DNA from: Sthenelais limicola
Lineage: Eukaryota; Annelida; Polychaeta; Phyllodocida; Sigalionidae
Direction: 5' to 3'
DNA length: 64,000 bases
Assembly (NCBI GenBank): GCA_942159475.1
Contig: OW804096.1
Coordinates: forward strand, 44,515,744-44,579,743
Shown here: piece by piece, positions 11,984-25,300 of the stretch
Layout: every line of letters begins with the position of its first letter
How positions within the stretch are numbered: the stretch's first letter is position 1
Position numbers and translations under genes: made by a program
Notes under the pieces: generated by a model
What the model was told of the DNA's origin: nothing
Databases searched by the model: none
What the model saw: only the letters and a program-made list of their open reading frames with translations

Positions 11984-13455
11984 TGGCCAATTCCACCAAT
12001 TTGACAACATTTGGCCCCCAACCGTGGAAAGTGATAAAATGGGCTTAAATCAAATTAATTACTATCAATTTGATAATTTTTTTTGATTGGATGGTTCTAC
12101 CAACCTGCGGAACCACATTTTTGGCATTTTTGGTCCAATTTTTTTTTTTTTTTAATTTCAAAATCCCATTTTGGGGGCAAAAATCATTTTTTAAAACTGC
12201 CATTAGTCCATGGAATTGCTGAATTTCTAAATAATCTTCAAATTTGAACATTTTTTTTTATATGTTGTGACAGTAGGTTACGTGAACATGATCTGTGTAA
12301 AAAAAAATGCAAAAATAATATTTTTTCGCCAAAAACCATCAAAAACCAATTTTTTTGTGTGTGGGGCACCCCCCATGTCGTGTGCCGTCACGCAGTGTGC
12401 CTAAGGTGGAATAAAAAAATAAAAAATATATATGTCTATCAAATTATTATGAATAATGATAAAATGCATGGGATTATATATGTAAAAACATTAAATGTAT
12501 TTATTTGAGTTTTTCTTGGATCATAGCAGAGAAATAACATGGTGGCAAAAGGTGGTGGGTCCCAGAGTTCATGTCGTGTGCCGTCACGCATATTTTAGGG
12601 TTTTTAGAGCTTTATAAGGCATAAATTTAATAATAAACTTTAAATTTGACATTTATTATTGACATTGCTTGGTACCCATCTATGTAGATTGAAACCCATG
12701 ATTTCCGAGTTGTTTTTACATGATTCTTAAGGCAAAATGCTTTAAAAATGTGCCGTCACGTTGTGTCGTGTGCCGTCACGTTGTGTCGTGTGCCGTCACG
12801 TTGTGCCATCACAAAATGTCAGAAATGATACCCCTAACATAAATATATAATATTGGAACCTTTATCCTTAAAGAGTTTGCCTCTAAATAATTAAACAGAA
12901 CAGGAACAATCAATAGAAGTATTCAAGCCAACTTTAAAAAGTAATCGAGGGTAATGAATGTTTCTAAATATAATGAGTTATATAATGTGTATATATTATG
13001 GGCAGAGGGTCAATGACATGTCACCATTGCCGCTGCCATTATGATTACCATTACTAAATGGTTATTTGGCTGTAACTTTTCTTCTAGTTAGAATATTTTC
13101 ACAAACTAAAAAGTGTTATCACCCTTATGTCGAGACCTATCAAATACAAAATAGTTCAGTACATTATGTGCATATTTGTTTCATTTATTTCTAATCTGAA
13201 TCTTCATTTATGTAGTAATATGTACCATTATTCAACATCTTATTCTTGGCATTACATTCATATTTGGGATCTATCTTTCGACCCCCCTGTAAAAAAATTA
13301 CTAATAATCAGAATGGTTCCATACTTTGTAGTTCAATGCACATATATATAAGGTTGATAAAAAATAACAAATGAACTGATTAATATAAAATTTATTTTTT
13401 GGTATTCAGGGGTGGTCTAGGGGGCCAAATGTTGTCAAATTGGTGGAATTGGCCA
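11984..13455. mobile_element. Non-autonomous DNA transposon with 36-bp terminal inverted repeats
   Basis: The 36 bases at 11984-12019 (starting TGGCCAATTCC, ending GGCCCCC) are the exact reverse complement of 13420-13455. Both ends are flanked by TA (11982-11983 and 13456-13457), consistent with a TA target duplication. The element is 1,472 bp, AT-rich and has no transposase frame, so it would need a transposase from elsewhere. Inside are five copies of TGCCGTCACG, at 12383, 12579, 12751, 12771 and 12791. The last three are tandem with a 20-base period, and a degenerate sixth copy follows. Perfect terminal repeats imply fairly recent insertion. A TA duplication suggests the Tc1/mariner group, but the superfamily is not certain. 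Confidence 0.82.
12751..12812 (+). repeat. 20-bp tandem repeat with CGTCACG core
   Basis: Three tandem units of TGCCGTCACGTTGTGTCGTG start at 12751, 12771 and 12791. A degenerate fourth (TGCCATCAC) starts at 12804. Two isolated copies extended as GTCGTGTGCCGTCACG lie at 12377-12392 and 12573-12588. They are placed like internal transposase-binding sites or part of an internal promoter. Confidence 0.85.
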
Positions 13456-13457
13456 TA

Positions 13458-14596
13458 TCGTGTATCATTGAGAGCGACAGTACATATTAGAAGACAGACA
13501 TCTGTGGAAAAGGAAAGGTTCAACATTATTTCCCTTATTTTACTTAACTCACGCAATAGTAAATACAGGTGCAATGTTCCATGTATAGCAGTTCAATGGG
13601 TAACGAGAAAATGTGTTTATGGGCGATGGAGAGATACGATTGGTCATAGCAAGATATGAACGTGGCCTGACATTGTTGTAGCAGCACGCGAACCAAACTT
13701 GCTTACATTTGCCCAAAGTTTCGAACGCCAGCTTTGTTGAAAGAACTTCAATAGAGCAGGTGTCATGAATGTGTGCAAGGAAGGAATTTATCTACATGGG
13801 ATGGGTTAATGGCTGCATAGCTCAGCTAAGATTCAGTCACTCTGTCTACAGACCTAATGAATGGATGATCTTCCTGAAAAGTTGTTCCACACTTCCCCAT
13901 CTTCCCTGGCTCCACTAAGACCAGCGTTATTGATCGACGATGGGGGACGTACAGCACAGGAGAGTGGAGGAAAGGGCGTGGTGTTGGGGGATAGACGGTG
14001 ACATACTCATTATTAATGAGCTTCCTGTAAATGTGAAAAGAAATCCATCACATGTCAACAAGAGCAATCATTAGCTTGTTAGACATTATTCCGTCTTACG
14101 AAAGGGATGAAATAATTGGCATTCTTTTGAAATGCAGTCCTCAGAGAAGTAAAGAGAAGAGACTCGATGTACTCCATGTTAAGTTAATAAGGGGAATAGA
14201 ACCGACCTTCCTTTTAGTCATTTAGAATGTTCACTTCTTACGATAACTAAATTCATGTGGCTGAGCGACCCATGAACATGATAACACGGGCAATCAAAAT
14301 AACCAGAATTTAAGCGACATAACAATTAGAATTTACGCATGGCGGTGCCAGTTACGTTTTTTTTAAAAGTAAAATATGTGTTTGTTCTTAGCTCGTGGTT
14401 GCTTCATTTTGGTTAGGTTGGTTGATCAACGCTTGTGATCGTCAATGCAACTTCCAATTGTTCAAGGATTTAAGACGACAGTCTGCACGGTGTCCAGAGT
14501 AGTAGAGGACTACCAGCAAAGGCACTATAATGTATATTCTAAAAAAATGTCGATATATGTATGAATTTTTAGTACAACACTGGTACATTACTTAAT
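13458..14596. other. Non-coding stretch, no supportable gene
   Basis: No domain-bearing frame, no inverted repeat and no tandem repeat that I can see. Confidence 0.5.
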
Positions 14597-14709
14597 GAAA
14601 TAATGTGGACGCACCGTATCCATACCGTCAGGCCCTATCTCTTCTTTAATCCGCCACAAGGTGGGTACATACACACTGTTGGTGGTAAACATGTCTAGTA
14701 TACTGGGTT
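14597..14709 (-). repeat. Dispersed repeat, copy A (minus orientation)
   Basis: The reverse complement of this segment matches 17991-18101 closely along its whole length, with only scattered substitutions and small indels. Shared blocks include CCCAGTATACTAGAC, CAACAGTGTGTATGTACC and GTGCGTCCACATTATTTC. The two copies are inverted and about 3.3 kb apart. No protein family is recognised in either translation. Confidence 0.85.
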
Positions 14710-14774
14710 AAACATCCTTTTATATTTTGTTGGAAAACCGATTTTGAGGGGTTTTCAGTCGAAGGTCGATGTTG

Positions 14775-15425
14775 CTCTTGAGACGACACAAACTATATTG
14801 CACAAGTAGCATGCAGTTTAGCATTTTTTCATGCAGTAGGAATCAAAGAGGATATAAACCAAATATACTGTACATTGTATATATATCCCTCAATTGAGTT
14901 TAGATGAAACTAACATAGTTTATATGAAATTAGTGTTTTATGTCTTCCTGACAAGACTAAACTCATTGCACAATCAGCTTGCAGTTCAGCATTGTTTCAT
15001 GCAGTATGAATCGAAGAGGATATAAACCAAATGTATTGTACATTGTATATCCCTCGATTGAGTTTAGATAAAACTAACATATAGCTTATATGAAAATGAG
15101 TGTTTTATGGCTCCTGACAAGACTATACGTATTGCACAATCAGCTTGCAGTTCAGCATTGTTTCATGCAGTAGGAATCGAAGAGGATATAAACCGAATGT
15201 TTTGTACATTGCATATCCCTCAATTGAGTTTAGATGAAACTAACATATAGCTTATAGATATGAAATTGAGTGCATTATGGATTCCTGACAAGATTAAGCA
15301 TAATTATTGCACAATCAACTTGGAGTTCATCAATATTTCATGCAGTAGAAATCGAAATAAGATGGTACAAACCAAATGTATTGTACATTGTATATCCCCC
15401 AATTGAGCTTAGAATAAACTAATAT
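14775..15425 (+). repeat. Tandem satellite, about four units of 166-175 bp
   Basis: Four copies follow each other. The landmark ATTGCACAA occurs at 14797, 14965, 15131 and 15306. Each unit also carries TTTCATGCAGTA, a GGATATAAACC-like block, TTGTACATTG and a conserved ATTGAGTTTAGAT-type block. The units diverge from one another, the fourth most, so the array is old or under little homogenisation. It lies just downstream of dispersed repeat copy A and may belong to the same larger element. Confidence 0.9.
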
Positions 15426-15850
15426 TGCTGATATTTGGATTTCTTCTGTAACCAAAGACTAGTTAATATACATATCAGTATGTTACCTCCAGTAGGCCAA
15501 TGGAGGGGCATTGGGCAATACGATCGAGGGTTGGAGGAATGGTGCAACTCTACATTTCCGTGTCCGCCTACTCCTAACGGTCTCTGGTCACTCCTGGTCA
15601 GTTTCCTTCCTCCAGTGGTGAGGGGGCTTCCCACACAACTATATCAGCATGGGTACTACATAATAGGGCGTTACATAAATTCTATAAAGCCGCCCTGGTA
15701 ACCAGAAACACTTTCCTATATAATCAACATTCTATTCTCTAAGAAAATACCCTTTTATTACTCTAATTTATCGCTAAAACTTGATAAATCGATGAAATTG
15801 AGAATCTTCTTCAATTAACCCAAATCTCGGCAACCCTTCGTTCTATGTTC

Positions 15851-15950
15851 AATGTATGTATGTATGTATGTATATATGAATGTATGTATAAATGTATGTA
15901 ACAGTATGTATGTACCAGTATGTATGTATACATGTAGGTATACATGTATT
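15851..15950 (+). repeat. (GTAT)n microsatellite, interrupted
   Basis: Runs of GTAT/ATGT units with short interruptions, followed by a (TA)n patch at about 15967-15982. Confidence 0.95.
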
Positions 15951-15982
15951 ATTATTGTATATAATGTATATATATATATATA

Positions 15983-17990
15983 ATACAGTCAGAGTCAGAA
16001 TCGTAAATCTTATGCACACGTTCCAATAGACATTACCCTCTCATAGTATAGAATATTCGAATCCCATTCCATTACATAATATAGGCAATTGATTGACGAA
16101 TGACTGCAGAATCTGACTTCAAAGACTAAAAGTATTGAGGTGGGCTATTGGGACCAAAATCATATATAGGCTGACACTAAAACGGTTGTCTCTTTGATGT
16201 CTCGGTATAGAGATGACACTATGGGCTCCCCACGATAATGCAGGGCTTTATTTAGTGCCTGGGCATATTTTGTGCTATTCCCTGCATTAAATGTCCCGCG
16301 GTCTCTCAATATTTAACCACAATGTTCACTGCATTGACTGCATCTAATGAACGCCGCCCATTTACTACAGTACATGTACGTACATTCCAGTGCATTTCAT
16401 AATTGTTCTTTTATTTATTTAAGTGTACAATCGCCACTTTCCTGCCGTCCACTGATAAGCAGATCAGGGAAAAGAAAATTACAAAAGTAAAGATGAATCC
16501 GATATCATTCATGCGATTGGTCCGTGGTGTCAACACACTCTGCTGTTTTTATTTATTCCTGAAAACGTCCACTAGAAGTCAGTCTAAGGGCCTAGTCCAC
16601 TAAGTCGATTCTCATGCGATTTTGCGCCGCGGAGGACCCTTTTGCGCTACATTTATTATGTACCGTAGGTGTACATTTGTTACTTGGATGTCTGAAAATA
16701 TCATGAATCAAATTATGCTAAAATATTTGTTAATGTCTTGATAATGAGAGGTGTGTGTGTGTGGGGGGGGGGGGGGGGGCGGTCACGACAGATTTCATTT
16801 TAAGCAAGAACCATGACAAATTTTAGATTGAACAATTAGCTTTGATCTTCGTTACACTAGGTTTTTTGTCTATTGCGGAACTAATCGGTTGTGTTTGGCA
16901 CCAGGACTTAGAGAAATAAGGGCTGATAGTTTTATGATCTATTCTACGGTAGACAAAAAAAACTGTTATTGACACAAAAGCTAAACAATGCTAATATACC
17001 AACAGAGGGCTGGGTAATATTGAAGCGTTGAGCCAGTGCCAGACGGATCTGCCTGTGAATGGAGGCCTAGATTGGCAACCTTTCTCCTATATAATCTGGC
17101 CATTATGGCCTTTTCAATACTTGTCTTCGTTGCCATTGTTTCCCTCCTATGCGTATGATATTATTATCTTACCCCGAAAGTGGTATTTGATACTGTGCTA
17201 ATTGTCCCAGTTGAAAGTGATCCGATTCATGCCATATCTATTTTGCAGAATGATATTTACATTTAATCAATTTATTTATCATATTAGATATAAGGTTAGG
17301 TTATTGCACCTGCACTGCATTGAAAATAATAATCTTCAAGCATTATAGACGAGTGCCTGAATTAAAAATCCCATTGCATCGTAATGTGATCTGGAAATAA
17401 ACAAATCTATTATTATCATTATATACGTTTGTTTCATCACTTTAACGTATAATAATGTTATCATAGGTATATTGAACTGCATCAAATCGTTGTCCGAAAC
17501 TTAGGTACGTACATCATCTATGTCATGGTAAATACCGCTTTATGCAGGTGCAGAATTCTTAATCTATATAGTTGTTGTGAATGCGATGATAACCAGTGTT
17601 TTACAGACATAAAGTTGTTGGAAACTGTTTTGGACATTCTTAATTAGAATAACTCCCGGGTCATTACGTTAAATAACCGTTTCTTCGTATTTCCAAATCT
17701 GCAGACAGCGTAAAACTGAATGTAATTATCTTCATTATTTATGTTACCGCAAGTTACCTCTCTCATTATTTAATGACGATGGCCCGATTCTAACGCGAAC
17801 CACACCCGTGCCGTAGAATTAACTTGTGTTATTAGAATTCCATGCATCTATAAAATGGTGCCATTCATAGAACAATACAAGCGTTGCTGGTCCGTAGAAC
17901 CTATCCATGGGTTTCAAAATGTATGGGTGATCTATGATCGAGATAAGGAACCTGGTTTTACCTGTCAGTTTAATGTTCAATGCACCCAAC
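15983..17990. other. Non-coding stretch between repeats
   Basis: Apart from the G run at 16763 there is no supportable gene. A possible LINE tail (AATAAACAAATCTATTATTA) lies at about 17394-17413, without a visible coding part upstream. Confidence 0.4.
16751..16779 (+). repeat. GT repeat followed by a 17-G run
   Basis: (GT)n at 16751-16762 passes into seventeen G (16763-16779). It is the only long G run on this strand; the other long runs are C. Such a tract can form a quadruplex. Confidence 0.95.
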
Positions 17991-18101
17991 AACCCAGTAT
18001 ACTAGACGTGTTTATTACCAACAGTGTGTATGTACCCACCTTTTGGCGGATGAAAGAAGAGATAGAGCTGAAGGTATGGACACGGTGCGTCCACATTATT
18101 T
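17991..18101 (+). repeat. Dispersed repeat, copy B (plus orientation)
   Basis: Inverted partner of 14597-14709. It lies inside a 100-codon open frame (17855-18157). That frame has no recognised domain, and copy A has stops in the equivalent frame, so the repeat is unlikely to be a conserved coding exon. Confidence 0.85.
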
Positions 18102-18767
18102 CGTGCACTACACTGAATCATTTTAAACCTCCAAAAACAAATTCTGATAGAGGTTAATCACCAGAGTGCTCATGGATGCACCCCTCGACAGTATACTAAT
18201 ACATTGGTGCAGGAATAAGTAGCAAAGTATGAGTGATCTGCCTCCTGTTCTTGGTATATCGATCACCTTTTACATACGTACAAACTCTTTTTTATAGGTC
18301 TATCAAATATTGCTCGCTAAAAGTATAGTTGCTGGAATGGAAGACGACATGTATCGCACATATATACCCTCATACATATATTTTTACTGCCGCAAAAAGT
18401 AAATACTTGCACATATTAGGGAGCCCAACCAGGAAGAGCTATGTTTAGTCTATTTGCTTTACGGCAAATAGGACGTCCGATTCAGGGTGTGCAATATTCT
18501 AGTTATCCATGGTATAGCTGATCCCATTATTGATCTTGGTGGATGGTGCTACTGCTCTTCGTGAAATGGACATATCAGCGAATTTAAACGAAATATCTAG
18601 GTCATTTTGGGCGTGGTTGGTACTACCAAACCATGTATGATCAAAGTCGATCGATTTACATAGAGGTAATATATTCATAAGGGAAATAATAATGAAGGCA
18701 ACCCGGCCAAAGGGGACAGGAGATTAGTACCTATTAAAAGACACTTACGTATACATATATTATAATA

Positions 18768-18792
18768 ATCTCTCTCTCTCTCTGCGCGCGCA
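18768..18792 (+). repeat. (CT)n followed by alternating GC
   Basis: A CT repeat runs into TGCGCGCGCAC, a short alternating purine-pyrimidine tract. Confidence 0.9.
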
Positions 18793-19224
18793 CATATATG
18801 TTATGAACATTTCCCAGTATACTGTACAGACACAAAAAGAATGTTTCTTTATTTTTTTCCAATAGATATGTAAATCCACACAATCAAACAAATATAGCAT
18901 CCAGGAACACTTCTAATGGTCCATGGTACAAGGTGGAAATGGATTGGCAGGGGAAAATGCAACCAAGGTGATGCATATCTCAATATATTGACCTGCTAAT
19001 ATAAATTACTGCAGTGATGGTGTAGGGATCGTGGATAGGGACACACCATTGTCTCCTTACATGAATAAATGACACGAGATATGTATCTTCTGGCCGGGAC
19101 CAGTGTGCTATATACATAATACATATCTATATAAAATACATTGACCGAGAAGTTAAATATAGTTGTAGAATTTCGTCGTGGGTAATTTTAAATAGAAGAA
19201 ATGATTTAGAATGTACTTGAAATC

Positions 19225-19400
19225 GTTTGGCGGCATCATATGATTATAAGGTGCGGGGTCGCTGAACGATATGGGTTCGAACCCTGGCGCAGCCGCAAGT
19301 TTTACCTCCTCCTCCTTCTCCTCCTCCCAGGCTCTAGTGGAAGAACAGCATTATAAGCTGAACTAGCCCTGGGGGAAAAGTGTAAAAAAAGAAATGTTCT
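19225..19400 (+). mobile_element. tRNA-derived SINE
   Basis: GGTTCGAACCC at 19274-19284 is a canonical RNA polymerase III B box inside a T-loop-like context. Upstream GCGGC (about 19230) can pair with GCCGC (about 19293) as an acceptor-like stem, with a weak A-box-like TGGCGGCA between them. The tRNA-like head is followed by a CTC/CTT-rich segment and a unique body (ending ...GAACTAGCCCTGGGGG) and then an A-rich tail. That order is standard for SINEs. The A box is degenerate, so this copy is probably not transcribed. Target-site duplications are not obvious. Confidence 0.45.
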
Positions 19401-22317
19401 TTGGATTTCTTGGAATCAGGTTACCCACCGTTCTTATCACCAGAGCGACATTTGAGAGTTGGTGTATATCTTTGGAAGACCTTGGCATAACGTATGGGAC
19501 CACCTATGTTATTCTATCTGTCATCGCCTTTCTACCACAAAATCCAGGAATTGCATTATGCCCAGAGTAATACTGAGGAAGTATAAGCCCCTCCATTGCT
19601 GTATTGACTCCCCACAGTGGCCGACACAGGGGGACATGCTGAAGGACAGACTACATGACTACCAATACTCTGCCAAACTATCAAGAACAGGATGAAAAGC
19701 AGAGACAGGACCGTTGCACCGGGATATCTTGGCACCGCTTCCACAATGCGTCTATAATCTAGAATAGACGCTTTAGACTTTACTTATTTTATTTATTTCT
19801 TGGGGGGAAAATTGCACTAGGATGTCGCTTCATAATGCATTGCAGTTATCAAAGGGAAGCATACACCAAAGCATGAAATTATTCATCAACAAAACCGTAA
19901 GAGACAGTTATATGGCTGCCACATCAATGGGCTTTTTATACTATCAATTGATTTTTAGGCAGACTGGATGATGGTGGTTCCGGTTGGTGAAACGGGCCGT
20001 CTGACGACGTACATTATTATCGGGGGTGATACCGTGCAGTAAAGCTGTACTCCTCTGCTAAATGTAATCTCTACAATTTCAACGTGTGACAATTACTTTT
20101 GTAGAATGGGTAAAGTGTCCTTTGATGGTCTTGCAACCGATAAATAACATTTTGACATCTTGTACCAAAAGTTTACATTAAAACATCGATTGTATCTTCA
20201 GCGTAACAGAAATATATACAAAACTTTACAGTCAATGGGGTAAGAAATGCTATTTCAGAATGGCTCCTCAAGTATATAAAAAAGCCCCCTCGTTGAAAGT
20301 GATTTACGTTAGGACGTTTCGTTTACATGCATTCAAATTTGAATATATTCGACTTTTATACCCCATTTTAATTCACTAATTAAATGTGTCAATTACGTCA
20401 AACTCAACTGATCGCCCAGTGACTATATTGTGACCAAAGCAACAACCAACTAGCAGTAACTGTTACTACATATTTTTATAGGCCTTGTCTCCAGTGGGAG
20501 GGCGGGGGGAGATGGGGTCCAATGAAAATCCACTTCATATTGAACCATTCCATCAATGGCAGTTGCTGATGGCAGTTGCTGCTCGCCCCAGGCAGGTCCG
20601 ACCATTTGTCCCAGTATTCTTAAACTTTTAATGTTTCTTATATTATAATCACTACGTCATATTAGGGTGAATAAACCATATTCGTGGTTAGGCCAAACAT
20701 GAGTCTCAGTGTTACCTCTGTTGGGAGGCAGGAGTAGAGGTGTGGGGATCACCAATATGAATAGAGTTTCTGACAATCTTTTCTCATGCATTTGATTGCT
20801 TAGTTACTTGTCATCCTGCAATCGTTCAATGAAATAGCATAAAATTGAATAACAGTTCATATAAAGGAAGGGGGGAAATAAACAATTGTGAATTGTGACA
20901 TATAATATACTGTCTTATAAGCATGCAGTTCTCTATAACTCGGGTGAGCTAAATTTAAAATATTTAAGGTTAGGTGCTGTGTCAAGCATTCACCACAATT
21001 GGGGCTTATTCTATAAGTCAACATTGTTTTTGTTTCATTTCCCAATACGTACTCTGGGCCATGTTGGACGTCTATGGAGGACTCTGCAATGGAGTCCTTG
21101 GGGCATTGATTGTCCTAGTTCAATGGTAATTTAATGTTTGTCAGCCGTACTACGGGGATGCTTTACTGGTATATCCACAATGACTTCAGAGCTGAGAGGT
21201 GGTAAGCAATGCTGGGATGTCGTTTCCAATCTGTAGTCATAGTGATAGTAGGGGTGATATTTATCCGATTAGAGTAGATCCAGCCGAATCCATTAATCGC
21301 ATTTGGGGGCCGACGACTTTGTCGAGCACCGATTGGGGTTCGGGTATGGAAACCTATGGCATGGAACATCTCTGAATTCGCGACGAAGTTTAATGTATTT
21401 TATTATCATGTACCCTTAAATGAAATCAGACTTGTTAATTAAGAAGTATCATGGGCCATACAATGATATGTTGAGGGGACTACTCTGATTTTGTGTCAAT
21501 GAGTATGCAAAACTGGATTGGGAGATTACGTTTAATAAAAAGGAGATGTTAGGGCTCGACTGAAACTGAAAAAAGCGTGCACATTTTTTTTTACCATTTA
21601 ATACGATAACAATCAAAAAGGAATATATTGAAATAGGAATCGGAAAAAGGGATATTTGTAATGGCAGAATCATGAATATGTATCACAGTCATAATGGTTA
21701 TATAACTGACCGAACCTCGATACATATCCAAATCAGCCACCACAGGGTAAACTACCTTCAGGGTCGATGGCCTGGAGCTTTCAAGTCTGAGTGCTGGCGT
21801 CTCCAGTAGGAGCAGCTGCCTGTATCCACCGAGGCCACCTCTAAACCAAGATGGCGACAACATAAATGACACGAGCAACAATCACTGAAACCACAGGATC
21901 GTGGATAATTCGATGGTCTGCAATCAATGGAGTGGAAAATTGTCGCCAGGCATCTCATTCCCATTGTTTCCTCTGCAAAGAGTTTTATATAGATATATTT
22001 CTGAGTTCTGAGGATGGTGATCTGAATAGGGAAGTCAAACGTTATTTCTCAATGGTTGCTGTTAAAATATCAAGAGGAAATTTGAATGTTGTATGAGTTC
22101 ATCCAGGGCAATTTTCGAAGCATCATTCATCTTTGCTGTCAGTCATTGTTGGCTTGTCTTGTTAAGTCTCTACGAGGGTCTAGGGCATGCCCTGGGGAAA
22201 ATTTGCAATTGACAGCGCCATCTCCCAAGAACATTAATTTACTTGCTGCTGTAAGACAAGGTCAACAGCAGAGACTTATTTGTCCACCTGAATATATATT
22301 CACAGAGAGACAGAGAC
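19401..22317. other. Non-coding stretch, no supportable gene
   Basis: Short open frames only. A GC-richer patch lies at 21720-21970. It contains AAGATGGCGAC at 21848-21858, one base from the YY1 promoter consensus AAGATGGCGGC. No exon could be supported around it. Confidence 0.45.
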
Positions 22318-22372
22318 ACACAGAGTGAGAGGGAGAGAGAGAGAGAGAGAGAAGAGAGAGGGGGTAGAGAGA
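22318..22372 (+). repeat. (GA)n purine tract
   Basis: GA/GAGA-rich tract with minor interruptions. Confidence 0.95.
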
Positions 22373-25300
22373 AATATAATAAACTATTAAATTTCACAAA
22401 TACTACTATCAATTTCATGAAAATAAAAAATGAAGTTATTTCTCTTTGATTTTTATTCAGTAGTTATTTTGATGCTTATCCAATCGCTGATCATGGTGAA
22501 ATTGTTAAGACATGTTTTAGAGTGACAGATACCGCTGGGCTGATTCATGGGTTGGTCTCATACAATCCGAAAGCTCCTTTTGAAAAACGAAAGTGGTCGA
22601 AGGGGGTAGTTCCGAAGTTGTAAAACTTTGAATTGTTTTGAAGATGATTTAAAGTGTCATGGTAATACGCCTCACAATGTAATATCAAAGATAAAAGACA
22701 ACATCTTAAAATGCAATAAACATTATTTATGCAAAAGCATTTTACTTCTTGGACTATTTCAAGATTGCAAAATATTCCTTGGGAAGGATTACATAGGAGT
22801 GTTGTTTGATTTATCATTAAGATTAACAATAAAGCCAATTGTTCGAGGTCCATGTAAGAGCTGAAAGACAGGCCCAGTCCCATTGAGCTTGCCTCCTTGA
22901 TATGCCTGATATCTGGGTAGGATACAGATACAGGGGCGCTGACATTTCCACTGCAATTTGCACCTCGTGCAACGACACTTGTTCCAATAAAGAACCTTTG
23001 TCTAAAATATACAGCATGTGTTTATTATAATTCAAATATCTGAATATTGTCCGATTTGTTTTAACATGGGGGCCATTTTCTATTGTCAGTTGTTTCTGAT
23101 ATTGAGCAAGGCGTAAGAGCAGCTCATTTGAAGTAGGTCAGGGAGACAGTTGAGCAAATGAAGTCCCATAAATTTGCCGCGTCCTCTGGTGTGTTGAATG
23201 GTAAGTCGATGTTTATTGTCTAGCCTTTATAACCCGAGGTGTACTGAGGACGGCAATAAAAAGTTGAACAAATATATCTGAGGTAAATTCCATCAAAATG
23301 CACCCAGGCGTTAGGTAGCATTCCGAGCATATTAAGTTCAGATAAGAGTATAGGATAGCACATCAATCGTAGCGCTATGCATGGAGAAAAAGAGTAAAAA
23401 TAGAGCAAATGTCCATGGAGTGGATTAAATCGTAACATAAACTTCAGACCAATTAATCCCGAGGAGCAGTCGCTGTAAAGTAAACAAAACTCGGTCCTGG
23501 GTGTGTGTGGCTTAGAGAAGTGAATACAATGATAAAGCATGGATCCAATAACAAATCCGCCATGGTCTCCTTTTTTGAAAAAACCTTTAGCATCACAACG
23601 TTTGGAATCGTTCGTTTTCATGGCAATGGAATAAATCTTCAGCTTTGTTTCCTTTTAATTTAGTTTAATTATAAACATAGAATTTCGTAGATTTGATTAG
23701 AGGAAATGATTATGATGAAACGATGGTAGTTTGGGTGTTGACAATCTAGGTCCTCGATCCAGACACATTATTTAATCAGTTTTTCCAACTGGTCCTTAAT
23801 TAGTCACGTAGTCTTCCAGTGTTCAAAGAAGACAGGAGCATGATTTGGTACAATGTATACTAGATGATGAGTGCAGAGTAAAGTCAGTCAATCATTTAGA
23901 TAGTTCACTGCTGGCAGACAATTCCTGTTTAACACGTTTCGTTAGTGAATAAATCATAGATATTCCATCGATTCCTGTATTGAACATAACCTTTTTAAGA
24001 GGCCATTCCTGCAGTCAGGTTGTAAGAGGATCGGATCTAGATGCGTCTGAAGGTATATTGACAATAACCAAAAGTGAAGAGCACGAAACCATTAAATGTA
24101 ATATCACTATGCTATTATCACCACTCTAATTCTGGCGCCAAGCCACCAGTAATATAAGACTAAAACATACCTGTATGTCATGACCTTTACAAACGTACTA
24201 TGTATTCTTGCCCTGTGTAAAAGGTCTCTCTTCTAATAGCTATCTGTATACAATATATGTATGATAGATCATCATGACTAGTTAAGCAGCAATCCGCTTT
24301 AATCTTCCCAGCATCAATAGCTATTATAGATACTGAAGATAGGATCAAATGCCAGACAACCGTTACACTGAAAGCTCTCAGGCGTCTCGATGGAATGTAG
24401 TACAATGCATTTGAATACACCAGTCTATAGTTATTGATGTACAAGTGGACACATTATATCATTTCATTGGCGAGGCTTTATTACTATAGTTCTTGTGCAA
24501 ACAAGACAACACCATTCCTCTATTATAATTAATATGGCCGATTTGAAAGTACAAGTACAAGTTAGATGCAACAATGCAGAGATTTGAATGTGATCCAAGC
24601 CTCAACATAATTATTATATTCCATGTCACGTTACAGTTAAGCAGAGACATATAGAAATGATACGTATTTGTGTCGGAAGCTTATTAGCAAATCAATGGTA
24701 ATTTAAAAGTATAACAGAGATTTAAAAATCTGCAACAAAGATATCTATTAAATATCTAGAAGTCTACCACCCGAAACGTTTCCATTGAAGTGATTATAAA
24801 TAAATCTAAGAATAATATATCTAAAGTATGCTGACCTCAAGATCAAACGATGTATTATGCGGAAAAACCTGATCTATTTTGATATGAGAGGTGAATTATC
24901 ACATTCATAAATTATATTCCCATTCCACGCTGTTCAGTGCCAAGAGAACTGTTTAAATCGGAATATGATGCCAATAGAAAATGTAACGGTCTAATAATAG
25001 TTTATCATTATAGGACACTATGACTTCAGATGATGTTTGTCATTTTTATAGTTGTTTTGAGGCTTAAAATATATTGTACCGCTAGTTCCAGGGTGAACTT
25101 TAGATTAAAATCTAAAATACCAGGCAGTGTTTTTGAGTTTAGATAGGATAAAGTTTTAAATTACTTTGGATTCCCGACCATGGTTTGCATACAGTTACAA
25201 TTCAACTAAACATACGTGGGTCAGGCGAGAGCAAATTCAAAGTGTAAGGTGACCGAATAATTGTTGCATATCTCAGAGAACTATATATTTGAATGCTAGT

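Noticed and set aside
13814..13830. ATAGCTCAGCTAAG as a tRNA A box
   Set aside because: No B box at a permissible distance and no cloverleaf.
21848..21858. YY1-like promoter element AAGATGGCGAC
   Set aside because: One mismatch to the consensus and no exon, CpG island or other promoter sign around it. Noted in the regional entry only.
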